From contig JAIPIQ010000003.1 in assembly GCA_021734645.1 (NCBI GenBank), positions 1 to 43,538 on the forward strand: DNA of 43,538 nt, read 5' to 3'. The notes beneath the pieces were generated by a model that was not told the origin of the DNA, ran no database searches, and saw only the letters and a program-made list of their open reading frames with translations. This DNA comes from Fidelibacterota bacterium. GTDB taxonomy: Bacteria; Verrucomicrobiota; Kiritimatiellia; JAIPIQ01. Shown here in pieces: positions 10,678-19,486 of this stretch. The first letter of the stretch is position 1; the number at the start of each line of letters is the position of its first letter. Both the position numbers and the translations under genes were made by a program.

Positions 10678-11496
10678 TTATTTCGTCTCCGGCTGATTCG
10701 CCATACTGAAACGCGCGCCCTCCCAGACGGCACTGATCCGGTCGGGATAGGTGCCGCTCAGCAGCACCTCGGCCAGCCCTGCGGCCCGCAGGGCGCGCGC
10801 CAGGGTTTCGCGGGCCAGGTCGGCCGCGTTGCAATCACGGCTCAGATGGGCCAGAAAGACCTGGCGCAGATGGCCGCCGCGGGCCAGCTCGACCACCAGT
10901 TCCGCGGCGCCGTCATTGGACAGATGGCCCTGGCGGCCGGCGATGCGCTGCTTGAGGGACCAGGGCCGGTCCGCCGCCCGCAGCAATTCGAGGTCGTGGT
11001 TGGTTTCGAGCACGAGGGCCTGGCAGGTCCGCAGGCGTTCGCGGACCACGTGGGTGGTCATGCCCAGGTCGGTCACGATGCCGACGCAACAGGCGGCCGC
11101 CCGCAGCACGAAGGCGACCGGTTCGTAGGCGTCGTGGGGCACGGCAAAGGGTTCGAGGGTCAGGTCGCCGATGGTGAACGGCGCGCCGGTGGTAAACAAC
11201 GTCCAGGGCAGATCCAGCTTGGGTTGCCGCCGCCGCAGGCCATCCACCGTGCCGCGGTTGGCGTACAGGGGCATGCCGTAGCGCCGGTGCAGCACGCCCA
11301 GGCCCGTGGTGTGGTCGGAATGCTCGTGACTGACGACGATCGCCTGCAGCGCCGCCGGATCGAGGCCCAGACGCGCCAGGCGGCGGCTGGTCTCGCGCGC
11401 GCTCAGGCCCGCGTCAATCAGCACGGTCGTGCGCGGCGTGCGCACCAGTGTACAATTGCCGCTGCTGCCGCTGGCCAAAACGCAAATCTGCATCAT
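10678..11496 (-). CDS. MBL-fold metallohydrolase (YycJ/WalJ-like)
   Basis: MQICVLASGSSGNCTLV, IDAGLSARETSRRL, HEHSDHTTGL metal motif. Confidence 0.88.
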   Translation of the reverse strand: MMQICVLASGSSGNCTLVRTPRTTVLIDAGLSARETSRRLARLGLDPAALQAIVVSHEHSDHTTGLGVLHRRYGMPLYANRGTVDGLRRRQPKLDLPWTLFTTGAPFTIGDLTLEPFAVPHDAYEPVAFVLRAAACCVGIVTDLGMTTHVVRERLRTCQALVLETNHDLELLRAADRPWSLKQRIAGRQGHLSNDGAAELVVELARGGHLRQVFLAHLSRDCNAADLARETLARALRAAGLAEVLLSGTYPDRISAVWEGARFSMANQPETK

Positions 11497-11527
11497 TGCT
11501 CCGCCGGGACGCGCCGCGCGCGCCGGG

Positions 11528-13018
11528 TCAAGTCCGGTAATTCGGGGCTTCCTTGGTGATGGTCACGTCGTGGGCGTGGCCCTCGAGCACCCCGGCGTGC
11601 GTGATGCGCAGCAGGCGCCCGCGGGCGCGCAGATCGGATACCGTCCGGCAGCCGCAATAGCCCAGGGCCGCGCGCAGCCCGCCGCCGAACTGGCGCAGCA
11701 CCTTGTCGGCCGTGCCCGCATAGGGCACCAGGCCCTCGATCCCCTGGGGCACCAGATCGTCCTCGGCCGCGTCCGGCTGGCCGTAGCGCTCGCGACTGCC
11801 GGCCCGGCTCTTCATGGCATCCAGACTACCCATGCCCCGATAGACCACGTACTGCCGCCCCTGGCTGATGATTTTCTCGCCGGGACTTTCCTCGGTGCGC
11901 GCCAGAATCGAGCCCATCATGACCGCTTCCGCGCCGGCCACCAAGGCCTTGGGCACGTCGCCGGAATGGCGGATGCCACCGTCGGAAATCACCGGAATCC
12001 GGTCTTCGAGCGCCGCCGCGCAGTGATAGACCGCCGTCAATTGGGGGATGCCCACCCCGGCCACCACCCGCGTGGTGCAAATCGAGCCCGGGCCGATTCC
12101 GACCTTGACCGCATCCGCCCCGGCGGCTTCGAGGGCCAGGGCCGCCTCGCCGGTGACAATATTGCCGGCGATCACATCCCGCTCCGGGTAGTGGGTTTTG
12201 AGCCAGCGCACCATTTCGAGTACGCCGGCCGAGTGGCCGTGGGCCGTATCCACCACGAAGACATCTACTTCAGCGGCCGCCAGGGCTTCCGCCCGGGCGT
12301 GGTCGGCGGGTCCCAGGGCGGCGCCGACCCGCAGGCGATAGGCTTCATCGCGTGTATAGAGCGGATGCTCCTGGCGGATCAGGGCCTGGACGTCCGCAAA
12401 ACTATAGAGCCCGACCAGTTTGCCGGCGGCCACCAGGGGCAACTTGCCGATCCGGTGTTCGATCATGAGGTCATAGGCTTCGGCCAGGGTGGTTTCCGGC
12501 GGGGCGGTAATCACCTTGCGGGTCATGATCTGGGTCACCGGCGTATCCAGGTCACGCGCGAACTTGACATCCGCGGCCGTCACAATCCCCACGAGTTCGC
12601 CCGCGGCATTCAGGATCGGAAAGCCGCTGAAGGTATACCCGCGCCGATCGCGCTCGGCCTGAATATGCCGCAGGGTGACATCGTCCTGAAACGTGACCGG
12701 GCGGGCGATCAGTCCGTTCAAGTGCTGCTTGACGGCCCGCACGTGCCGGGCCTGTTCCTCGGGATCAAGGTTCTTGTGAATGATGCCCAACCCGCCGTTC
12801 ATGGCCATCGCAATGGCCATGCGGCGTTCGGTGACCGTATCCATCGCCGCGCTCAGGAACGGGATATTGAGCTCGATCCGCCGGGTGAGCCGGGTGCGCA
12901 ATTCCGTCTCGTGGGGCAGAAAATCGGCGTATTGGGTTACGAGGGTGACATCGTCAAAGGTCAAGGCTTCGTGGGGGAATTGGGCCATCAAGGCGTCCAC
13001 GGCGGCGTTGCGGGGCAT
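11528..13018 (-). CDS. guaB: IMP dehydrogenase with CBS domains
   Basis: Catalytic loop [45 protein letters not shown], two CBS domains; AAGGAG Shine-Dalgarno. Confidence 0.97.
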   Translation of the reverse strand: MPRNAAVDALMAQFPHEALTFDDVTLVTQYADFLPHETELRTRLTRRIELNIPFLSAAMDTVTERRMAIAMAMNGGLGIIHKNLDPEEQARHVRAVKQHLNGLIARPVTFQDDVTLRHIQAERDRRGYTFSGFPILNAAGELVGIVTAADVKFARDLDTPVTQIMTRKVITAPPETTLAEAYDLMIEHRIGKLPLVAAGKLVGLYSFADVQALIRQEHPLYTRDEAYRLRVGAALGPADHARAEALAAAEVDVFVVDTAHGHSAGVLEMVRWLKTHYPERDVIAGNIVTGEAALALEAAGADAVKVGIGPGSICTTRVVAGVGIPQLTAVYHCAAALEDRIPVISDGGIRHSGDVPKALVAGAEAVMMGSILARTEESPGEKIISQGRQYVVYRGMGSLDAMKSRAGSRERYGQPDAAEDDLVPQGIEGLVPYAGTADKVLRQFGGGLRAALGYCGCRTVSDLRARGRLLRITHAGVLEGHAHDVTITKEAPNYRT

Positions 13019-13049
13019 GAGGGGCTACTCCTTGCTCAGGCGCTGGTCA

Positions 13050-13793
13050 TCAGCGGGTGGGGGCGGCGGCTTCGCGCAGACGGCGGTCCGCCAGTTGTTC
13101 GAGATAGGCATCGCGATAGGCGGGCTCGCAGCGGATGCGGGTCGTGCCATCGAGGTTGCGCAGGGCGACTTCGACCGGTTCGCCGTCCCGCAGGACCACC
13201 ACCGAATCGGTCTTGCGGCCCAAGTAGGCGCCGCGATGGAGGCGGCCGGTCACTTCGCGCAGGGCCACGCGTTCGTCCTGTTGGAAAAGCGGATGGGTTT
13301 CATCAAGCTGGCGGCGCAGTTCAGCCAACAGGCGGGCCCGCTGTTGCTCGGGCGTCGGTCCCGTGGCCGGACGCGCAGCCGCCGGGCGCGCGGTCTGCTC
13401 GAGGGCGGCCGGGGCCGACTCCGCCACCGCTGCGGTATTTTCGCGGCGGGCGCCCGCCGCGCCCGGCGGGGCAGCCCACTCCGGGGCGTAGACCGCCACC
13501 GGATCCGGCGCCGGCTGCACGCCGGGACGCCACAACAACCAGGCGCCCAGCAACGTCAATACCGCCGCCAGTACGCCGGACGGCAACCCGGCCAGCACCA
13601 AACGCCCAAAAGACGGCCCGCCAGCCAATGGCGGGCGCCCCGCCCCGGACGGCGCCGCCTCGGCGGCCGCAATCGGCGCCGCGGCGCTCACGCGCTTGCC
13701 GCAGGCTGGACAGGACACCCCCTGCCGCAGCGCCTCCGGCGCCGCATACACGATCTGCCCGCAAAATCCACATGCCACGGATTGTTCCGTCAT
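13050..13793 (-). CDS. Hypothetical zinc-ribbon, single-TM protein
   Basis: N-terminal CGFCGQIVY...CPACGKRV zinc ribbon, then a TM helix and a low-complexity linker. Confidence 0.6.
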   Translation of the reverse strand: MTEQSVACGFCGQIVYAAPEALRQGVSCPACGKRVSAAAPIAAAEAAPSGAGRPPLAGGPSFGRLVLAGLPSGVLAAVLTLLGAWLLWRPGVQPAPDPVAVYAPEWAAPPGAAGARRENTAAVAESAPAALEQTARPAAARPATGPTPEQQRARLLAELRRQLDETHPLFQQDERVALREVTGRLHRGAYLGRKTDSVVVLRDGEPVEVALRNLDGTTRIRCEPAYRDAYLEQLADRRLREAAAPTR

Positions 13794-13957
13794 ATGAGTT
13801 CCTAGCTCCTGTTTTGGGTCTTGTAGGTTCTTTCCCCTTGCGCCGCAAGCAAAATCGAGCAGAATGCCGTTTCCGGCGGACAGTCGCCGGGTAACGCCGG
13901 ACCCCCGGCTGTCAAGGGCTTAACGGAGGGGTCCAAGGTCTGGGCCAAGTTATGGGT

Positions 13958-13986
13958 TTGACCGCACAGACCCTGAATTGTATTAT
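13958..13986 (+). promoter_or_regulatory. Sigma70-like promoter TTGACC-17-TATTAT
   Basis: TTGACC 13958-13963, 17-nt spacer, TATTAT 13981-13986; predicted TSS falls on or next to the ATG at 13993. Confidence 0.55.
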
Positions 13987-13992
13987 AAGCAG

Positions 13993-15780
13993 ATGATATT
14001 ATCGTATCGTAGATGTGGATTGGCGTTGGTCGGTGTGGCTTTATGCTGCGCGCTGTTCGCTGGTTTGGCTTGTGCGGATTTCACTTATACGACGAATTAT
14101 TTCGGAACAACCGCCACCATCACAGGCTACACCGGACCCGGCGGCGTCGTGGTGATCCCCGGTGATTTGGACGGAAAACCCGTTGTTGCGATCGGCAATG
14201 GGGCTTTTCAAAATCAGATCTCCATCACTGATATTATTGTGCCCGATGGCATTTCGCAGGTGGGCCGGGATGCATTGGCGGGGTGCATCACGCTCACGAA
14301 TGTCCTGCTGGGTGCAGACATCACCGACATTTCCGACGGCCTTTTTTCAGGGTGCGTCAGTCTCAGCCACATTCAGTGGACCGGAGCCATCAACCAGCTT
14401 GGCCGCGGCGCCTTCCGTAACTGCAAGAGCCTGGCGAACATGGTGATCCCGCCGTCGGTCACTCAGGTGCTCATGGACGTTTTCTCAGGATGCGAGGGGC
14501 TGACAAACGTGGTGCTGCACAACGCTGTGACGAGCATCGGCGCCAACGCGTTTAGTCACTGCACGGGGCTGAGTGAGATCATCATTCCCGCGTCTGTGAC
14601 GGCCATGGGGGCGTCGTCGTTTTGGAATTGCACGGGCTTGACGTTCATTGTCGTTGACGACGCGAATCCCGCTTTCGTGTCGGTAGACGGCGTCCTGTAC
14701 AACAAGTCACAAACTACACTTATTTTGTATCCGCCAGCGCGGGCCGGGCACTATGTATTTCCGGAAACCGTCACGCACATTGGTGACCATGCCTTCATGC
14801 ATGTGTCCGGTCTGACGCATCTATCCATTCCGGCAGGAATGCTAAGCATCGGAGAAGGGGCTTTTCGCAACAGCCCTCATCTTGCTTCCGTGGAGGTGCC
14901 AAGTACCGCAACACAGATCGGGGCCAATGCATTCTTGGGCTGTACGGCCCTGAACGCTATTAAGGTGAACGCGCTCAATCCGGTTTATTCCGATATCGAC
15001 GGGGTGCTCTTCTCCAAGGACTTGACCGAATTGATTCGTTTTCCCGGCGCACGGCCCGGAGACCCGTATGTCATACCCACCGGCGTCACGCAGGTGGTGG
15101 CGCAGGCCTTTTCGTCCAGCGCCGGACTGCGGGGCGTGGAATTTCCGTCTACGATCCGGCACGTGCAGGCAGCCGCCTTCGAAGGATGTGTATCACTGGC
15201 GGAAGTGGACTTGCCGCCGGGCCTGACAACCATTGCCTCTGCGCTATTCTTCGGTTGCACGGCGCTGCGCCGGGTGCGGATTCCCGATACGGTAACGTCA
15301 ATCGGGCAATATGCGTTTCTTGGCTGTTCGAGCTTGCCTCGTATTCGGATTCCCGGCAACGTCACCGCCATTGGCGCGGGCCGCGGGGAGACGTTTGCGC
15401 AGTGCGGCAATCTCATGGGAGCGTATTTTGAAGGGGCGCGGCCCTCGCATGGTTCACGGCTCTTTGATGAATCGCTGGATGTCATCGTCTATCGCCTGCC
15501 CGATGCCGCAGGCTGGACGAACGCCCTGTATGCGGATCGCCCGGTACAGATCTGGCTGCCGACGGCGACGATGAGCGGCGACGAAATGCAGCCGGGCTTG
15601 GCGCTTGAGATCGGAGCGGTATGGGCCAACGGCAGGCAACTCATACTGGAGGCACGGGAACAGCTCAACCACGGCGACTGGATCCCTGTCGCGACCAACA
15701 CGACGGCGAACGGCCTGACCACCTTCTCGATCCCCTTGAACCCCGACAGCCCCTCACGGTTTTTCCGCCTGGTCCCTTGA
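13993..15780 (+). CDS. Secreted BspA-type leucine-rich repeat (LRR_5) protein
   Basis: Signal peptide (MILSYRRCGLALVGVALCCALFAGLACA) and repeated ...SIGxxAFxxCxxLxxIxIPxxVTxI... units. ATG at 13993 preferred over TTG at 13978. Confidence 0.88.
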   Translation: MILSYRRCGLALVGVALCCALFAGLACADFTYTTNYFGTTATITGYTGPGGVVVIPGDLDGKPVVAIGNGAFQNQISITDIIVPDGISQVGRDALAGCITLTNVLLGADITDISDGLFSGCVSLSHIQWTGAINQLGRGAFRNCKSLANMVIPPSVTQVLMDVFSGCEGLTNVVLHNAVTSIGANAFSHCTGLSEIIIPASVTAMGASSFWNCTGLTFIVVDDANPAFVSVDGVLYNKSQTTLILYPPARAGHYVFPETVTHIGDHAFMHVSGLTHLSIPAGMLSIGEGAFRNSPHLASVEVPSTATQIGANAFLGCTALNAIKVNALNPVYSDIDGVLFSKDLTELIRFPGARPGDPYVIPTGVTQVVAQAFSSSAGLRGVEFPSTIRHVQAAAFEGCVSLAEVDLPPGLTTIASALFFGCTALRRVRIPDTVTSIGQYAFLGCSSLPRIRIPGNVTAIGAGRGETFAQCGNLMGAYFEGARPSHGSRLFDESLDVIVYRLPDAAGWTNALYADRPVQIWLPTATMSGDEMQPGLALEIGAVWANGRQLILEAREQLNHGDWIPVATNTTANGLTTFSIPLNPDSPSRFFRLVP

Positions 15781-15846
15781 CCGCACGCCCGTATCAAAAG
15801 AAGGCAGACGTCTATTCCAGGGCATAGAGGCTATTCTCGGCGGACA

Positions 15847-15953
15847 CTACGTCTCTGTCCCCTCTGTCCCATCAAGCCAGTCTCTAGCCTCCGCATGTTG
15901 CGAGAACGATGTAACATGGGCATACACCAGTAATTCGTATCGAGCAGGATCAT
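15847..15953 (-). pseudogene. Truncated and frameshifted VapC-like PIN toxin remnant
   Basis: ATG overlapping the antitoxin stop gives MILLDTN; the next frame continues LLVYAHVTSFSQHAEARDWLD (canonical PIN start MILLDTNLLVYA...), then breaks off in a GGGACAGAGGGGAC repeat. Confidence 0.75.
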
Positions 15954-16198
15954 CGGTATGCTTCCCCTTCCGCGATGGCCAACGTTTCAGAGACGTCGTC
16001 GATGGTGGCCAGCAGGCACCGACCGAGGGCGACCTCCCGCGTGCGTCCCCCCCGCCGAGCCGGTTGCGTTTCCGCCATGACGCGGAGCCCCTGGCGCAAC
16101 GCCGCATTCACGGCGCCTTTGAGGGTCGTCTTTCGCTCCCGGCGAAGCGTTTCTATCTGCACGGCCACGTCATGGTCCAAGGTCAGTGTCGTTCTCAT
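15950..16198 (-). CDS. VapB-like ribbon-helix-helix antitoxin
   Basis: MRTTLTLDHDVAVQIETLRRERKTTLKGAVNAALRQGL, typical of VapB proteins; ATGA overlap with the VapC remnant. Confidence 0.8.
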   Translation of the reverse strand: MRTTLTLDHDVAVQIETLRRERKTTLKGAVNAALRQGLRVMAETQPARRGGRTREVALGRCLLATIDDVSETLAIAEGEAYR

Positions 16199-16205
16199 GC
16201 ATCCA

Positions 16206-16235
16206 AACATAGCATGAGTGATGCCTTGATGTCAA
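16206..16235 (-). promoter_or_regulatory. vapB promoter TTGACA-18-TATGTT with adjacent inverted repeat CATGC-N11-GCATG (16196-16216)
   Basis: Minus-strand TTGACA at 16235-16230 and TATGTT at 16211-16206; ATG begins 7 nt further on; the CATGC/GCATG dyad covers the -10 and the start codon. Confidence 0.5.
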
Positions 16236-16318
16236 CCAGGAGAGCGCTACGGCACCGTCCCCTCTGTCCCCGCGCATCGCGGTAAACGTGAAACGGCCGC
16301 TCTGCCCCGCCGGGCGGT

Positions 16319-16909
16319 CTAGCGCCGCGGGCGCGGGCGGCGGAGAGGCCAGCCGCCGGGGGGCAGGGGCGGCTTGGGGGCATCGGGAGCGCGAGGCAGC
16401 TTGGGCCGCTCCGCTTCGACCAAGGCCTGTTCCAAGGCGCGCTGTTGGGACTTGGGCTCGTACTTTTCGGCGACGACGACCCCATTCTCGTCCAGCAGGC
16501 GCACGGCGTATCCCGCAATCTGGTCGGCCACCTGGCCCGTTCGCCGCCCTTGGAATTCTCGCCCGAGGAGCGTGACGGGTTCCGTTTCAACCTTGACGAT
16601 CTGCCCCAAGGGCAGTTGCACGGTCTCGCGGGCGTGAACCGCCGGCAAAACCGCCCCCCCGGAGGCCTCCAACAAGAGCAGCCAGCGGGCGGTCACCTGC
16701 TCCGGGCTCGCGGCTTGCAACCGCCGGAAACTGAACTCGTAGTACACGGATTGCTCCGTCGCGCGGGTTTCCATGCGCCCCACGCTTTGGACATTGCCCC
16801 TCTGCGTCCCCGCAGTCCGGCGCACCCCCTTGATCTCATAGGCCTCCGCGCCCAACACACAACTGACCCCGCCCAGCCAGCCCGCGCACAACCATATCGC
16901 CCATTTCAT
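16319..16909 (-). CDS. Hypothetical secreted protein
   Basis: ORF with a signal peptide (MKWAIWLCAGWLGGVSCVLGAEA); no family recognised. Confidence 0.6.
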   Translation of the reverse strand: MKWAIWLCAGWLGGVSCVLGAEAYEIKGVRRTAGTQRGNVQSVGRMETRATEQSVYYEFSFRRLQAASPEQVTARWLLLLEASGGAVLPAVHARETVQLPLGQIVKVETEPVTLLGREFQGRRTGQVADQIAGYAVRLLDENGVVVAEKYEPKSQQRALEQALVEAERPKLPRAPDAPKPPLPPGGWPLRRPRPRR

Positions 16910-17171
16910 GCCGTACCTCACTTTCACCCAGCCCGGAAACCGTTCAACGGAAATACAGATAGCACCCCGCCCCGCCACCGTCAAGCCGCGACGGCTTCCC
17001 CCAGCGATTTGGGCACAGGTCACGAAAGTTGTCATCTGTGCCCCGCGACTCGACTGGGAAAATTCGAGCCTTGACGGAATGGTGAAATGCGTTAAAAAGT
17101 CGGGATTCAGACTTGCGCCGGAAAAGGGCGCCTAACTTTGGTATGCATAATTGGGATGAAGGAGCAGACTC

Positions 17172-18272
17172 ATGGCGACGATTGATTTTGGTGGCACGAA
17201 GGAGCGCGTGGTGACGCGCAAGGAGTTTTCCCTGGCGAAGGCCCGGCAGACGCTCAAGAAGGAGGTCATTGCCGTCATTGGCTATGGCGTGCAGGGTCCG
17301 GCTCAGGCGTTGAACATGAAGGACAACGGCCTGAACGTGATTATTGGCCAGGCCAAGTCCTTCAAGCGGGACTGGCAGCGCGCAGTCAAGGATGGCTGGG
17401 TGCCGGGCGAGACGCTGTTTGATATGGCCGAAGCCACCCAGCGGGGCACGATCATCATGATGCTGGTCAGCGATGCGGCCCAGCGCGCGGTCTGGCCCGT
17501 CATCAAGGAGAACCTCAATCCGGGCGATGCCCTGTATTTCTCCCACGGATTTTCCATCACCTATCGCAAGCAGACCGGTTTGATTCCGCCGAAGGATGTG
17601 GACGTGTTGATGGTGGCCCCCAAGGGGTCGGGGACGTCCGTGCGGCGCAATTTCCTGAGCGGGGCGGGGATCAATTCCAGCTATGCCGTTTTTCAGGACG
17701 CCACGGGCCGCGCCGAGCAGCGCGCGCTGGCCGTTGGCATCGGGATCGGCTCGGGGTATCTTTTCCCGACCACCTTCCCGCACGAGACCAACAGCGATCT
17801 GGTGGGCGAGCGGGGGATTCTCATGGGCGCCCTAGCCGGGGTGATGGAAGCCCAGTACGACACGTTGCGGGCCAAGGGACATTCCCCGAGTGAGGCCTTC
17901 AACGAGACGGTCGAGGAATTGACCCAGAGCCTGATCCGGCTGGTGGATGAAAACGGCATGGACTGGATGTACTCGAATTGTTCGGCCACGGCCCAGCGGG
18001 GCGCTCTCGACTGGAAGCCCCGGTTCAAGAAGGCGGTGCTGCCGGTCTTCAAAGAGCTGTATCAAGCCGTCAAGAGCGGTCGCGAGGCCGAGCGGGTGAT
18101 CAAGACCTGCGGGGCGCCGAACTACCAGGAAGGGTTGGCCCGGGAGCTGGCCGCCATCCGTGATTCGGAGATGTGGCGCGCGGGCGCCGCGGTGCGCAAA
18201 TTGCGGCCCCAATCCCAGGGGCAGACCATTGCCGCCAATGCCAAGGGCGTGGGCGGCCGGGGTCGCAACTAG
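17172..18272 (+). CDS. ilvC: Ketol-acid reductoisomerase, Ilv5-like type
   Basis: GYGVQGPAQALNMKDNGLNVIIG, DGWVPGETLF, VLMVAPKGSG, FNETVEELTQSL; AAGGAG Shine-Dalgarno at about 17159. Confidence 0.95.
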   Translation: MATIDFGGTKERVVTRKEFSLAKARQTLKKEVIAVIGYGVQGPAQALNMKDNGLNVIIGQAKSFKRDWQRAVKDGWVPGETLFDMAEATQRGTIIMMLVSDAAQRAVWPVIKENLNPGDALYFSHGFSITYRKQTGLIPPKDVDVLMVAPKGSGTSVRRNFLSGAGINSSYAVFQDATGRAEQRALAVGIGIGSGYLFPTTFPHETNSDLVGERGILMGALAGVMEAQYDTLRAKGHSPSEAFNETVEELTQSLIRLVDENGMDWMYSNCSATAQRGALDWKPRFKKAVLPVFKELYQAVKSGREAERVIKTCGAPNYQEGLARELAAIRDSEMWRAGAAVRKLRPQSQGQTIAANAKGVGGRGRN

Positions 18273-18326
18273 AACCGGAACCGGACGCAAACCGTGAATG
18301 GCTGCCATCGAGACCCGCGTGCCCCG

Positions 18327-18713
18327 ATGGCGGCCGTTGGTTTGGTTCCCGCCGGCCCGGTCCCAGACGCGGCGGTGGATCCGTGTGCGGGCACCCCGGC
18401 GCTCCCGGGTATTCCCATGGAGCGGGGTCGGCTCCCGCCCCGTTTCTGGTGGGGGATGGTGCTGCTGCTCACCAATCAGCCTCTGGGGTGGGGTGGGCTA
18501 TTGGTGTGCGGTCTGCTCGCCGTCAGGACCGGCCGCCGCTTCTATTATGCACTGGGGGCGGGCATTTATGGTTTCACCTGGCTTATGTTCGGGGCAGGCG
18601 TCCTGTTGGCCGGGCCAGCCGGTTTGGCCTACTCACGCACGCTCCTGCGCCGCTGCCTGGGCGGGCGCGCCCGCCCCCAAACGCAAGGAATCCCCCATGC
18701 AGCCGACGGGTAA
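18327..18713 (+). CDS. Hypothetical small membrane protein (start uncertain)
   Basis: Hydrophobic segments PRFWWGMVLLLTNQPLGWGGLLVCGLLAV and ALGAGIYGFTWLMFGAGVLLAG between ilvC and the LolA-like gene. Confidence 0.45.
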   Translation: MAAVGLVPAGPVPDAAVDPCAGTPALPGIPMERGRLPPRFWWGMVLLLTNQPLGWGGLLVCGLLAVRTGRRFYYALGAGIYGFTWLMFGAGVLLAGPAGLAYSRTLLRRCLGGRARPQTQGIPHAADG

Positions 18714-19473
18714 GCGCCGCCGGGCCGGACAAGCGGTCCTGGCTGCGATCGTGGGCAGCCTGGTTCCCGCGCTCGGAGCCGTGGGACAGGAGGCCGGGCG
18801 ACTGCTGGCCGCGTATGACGACATTCAGACCGTGCAGTGCGACATCCGCCGCGGTTGGGACGGACCGGAGGGCCGCGTGCGCATGAACAGTCGCGTGGCC
18901 TGGGAACGGCCCCGCCGCCTGCACGTCGAAAACTTCTCCCCGTTGCGGCGCCGCTATGTATGCGACGGCACCAACTTCTTTTATTACATCGCGGGGGATC
19001 CCAAGGGATTTTCGCGTCCCGTGCCCGAGCTGGATGCCGAGTGGCGCGCCCGGCTCGAAGCCGTTCCTGGCGCGCCCGGCGAATACCTCGCCCGCCTGGC
19101 GGGGCATGCGGAAGAAGCCCTGCCCGGCGACGCCGAATTCCCGCACCGCTGGCGCTACACCCTGCCCGACGGCGAGGGGCTGCTGCTCCTGGACGAGCAA
19201 CGCCGGCTGGCGGGCATTGATTTATTCCAGGGCCCCGACCGGCAACCGTTATTGCGCCTGCGTTTCAGCGCCCACCGCGAAGTGCAGCCCGGCCTCTGGT
19301 TGCCCCTGCGCCATGAGGCCACCACCTGGCTTGACGGCCAGGAGCGCGCGGAAAGCACGCGCATCGAAAACCTGGTGGTGAACGAACCGGTGCCGCCCGC
19401 CCTCTTCCGCCCCGCCGACTATTTCAAGGACATTCAATTCGTGCCGACCTTCGAACAGATTTATGGACCCTGA
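18697..19473 (+). CDS. LolA-like outer-membrane lipoprotein carrier domain protein
   Basis: Layout YDDIQTVQCDIRR... / RPRRLHVENF...YVCDGTNFFYYI / LFRPADYFKD resembles LolA-family proteins. Confidence 0.6.
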   Translation: MQPTGKRRRAGQAVLAAIVGSLVPALGAVGQEAGRLLAAYDDIQTVQCDIRRGWDGPEGRVRMNSRVAWERPRRLHVENFSPLRRRYVCDGTNFFYYIAGDPKGFSRPVPELDAEWRARLEAVPGAPGEYLARLAGHAEEALPGDAEFPHRWRYTLPDGEGLLLLDEQRRLAGIDLFQGPDRQPLLRLRFSAHREVQPGLWLPLRHEATTWLDGQERAESTRIENLVVNEPVPPALFRPADYFKDIQFVPTFEQIYGP

Positions 19474-19486
19474 AGGGAGCAATACC

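Larger units (their letters stand above)
15857..16270. repeat. Exact 14-bp direct repeat GTCCCCTCTGTCCC flanking the vapBC remnant (15857-15870 and 16257-16270)
   Basis: Same 14-mer at both positions, same orientation, offset exactly 400 bp. Confidence 0.85.

Noticed and set aside
11429-13894. 821-aa plus-strand ORF (also 672-aa 4995-7013 +, 773-aa 23003-25324 -, 437-aa 31563-32876 -, 436-aa 26429-27739 -)
   Set aside because: Shadow ORFs antisense to well-supported genes (guaB, RND pump, glycosyltransferase/M20 peptidase, methylase, helicase); low-complexity Gly/Ala/Gln/His-rich or acidic translations typical of GC-rich antisense frames.
13879-13977. Possible structured leader or terminator upstream of the LRR gene (GACAG...CTGTC, GGTCTG...CAGACC)
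   Set aside because: Stems are short or imperfect and overlap the better-supported promoter; no riboswitch consensus recognised.
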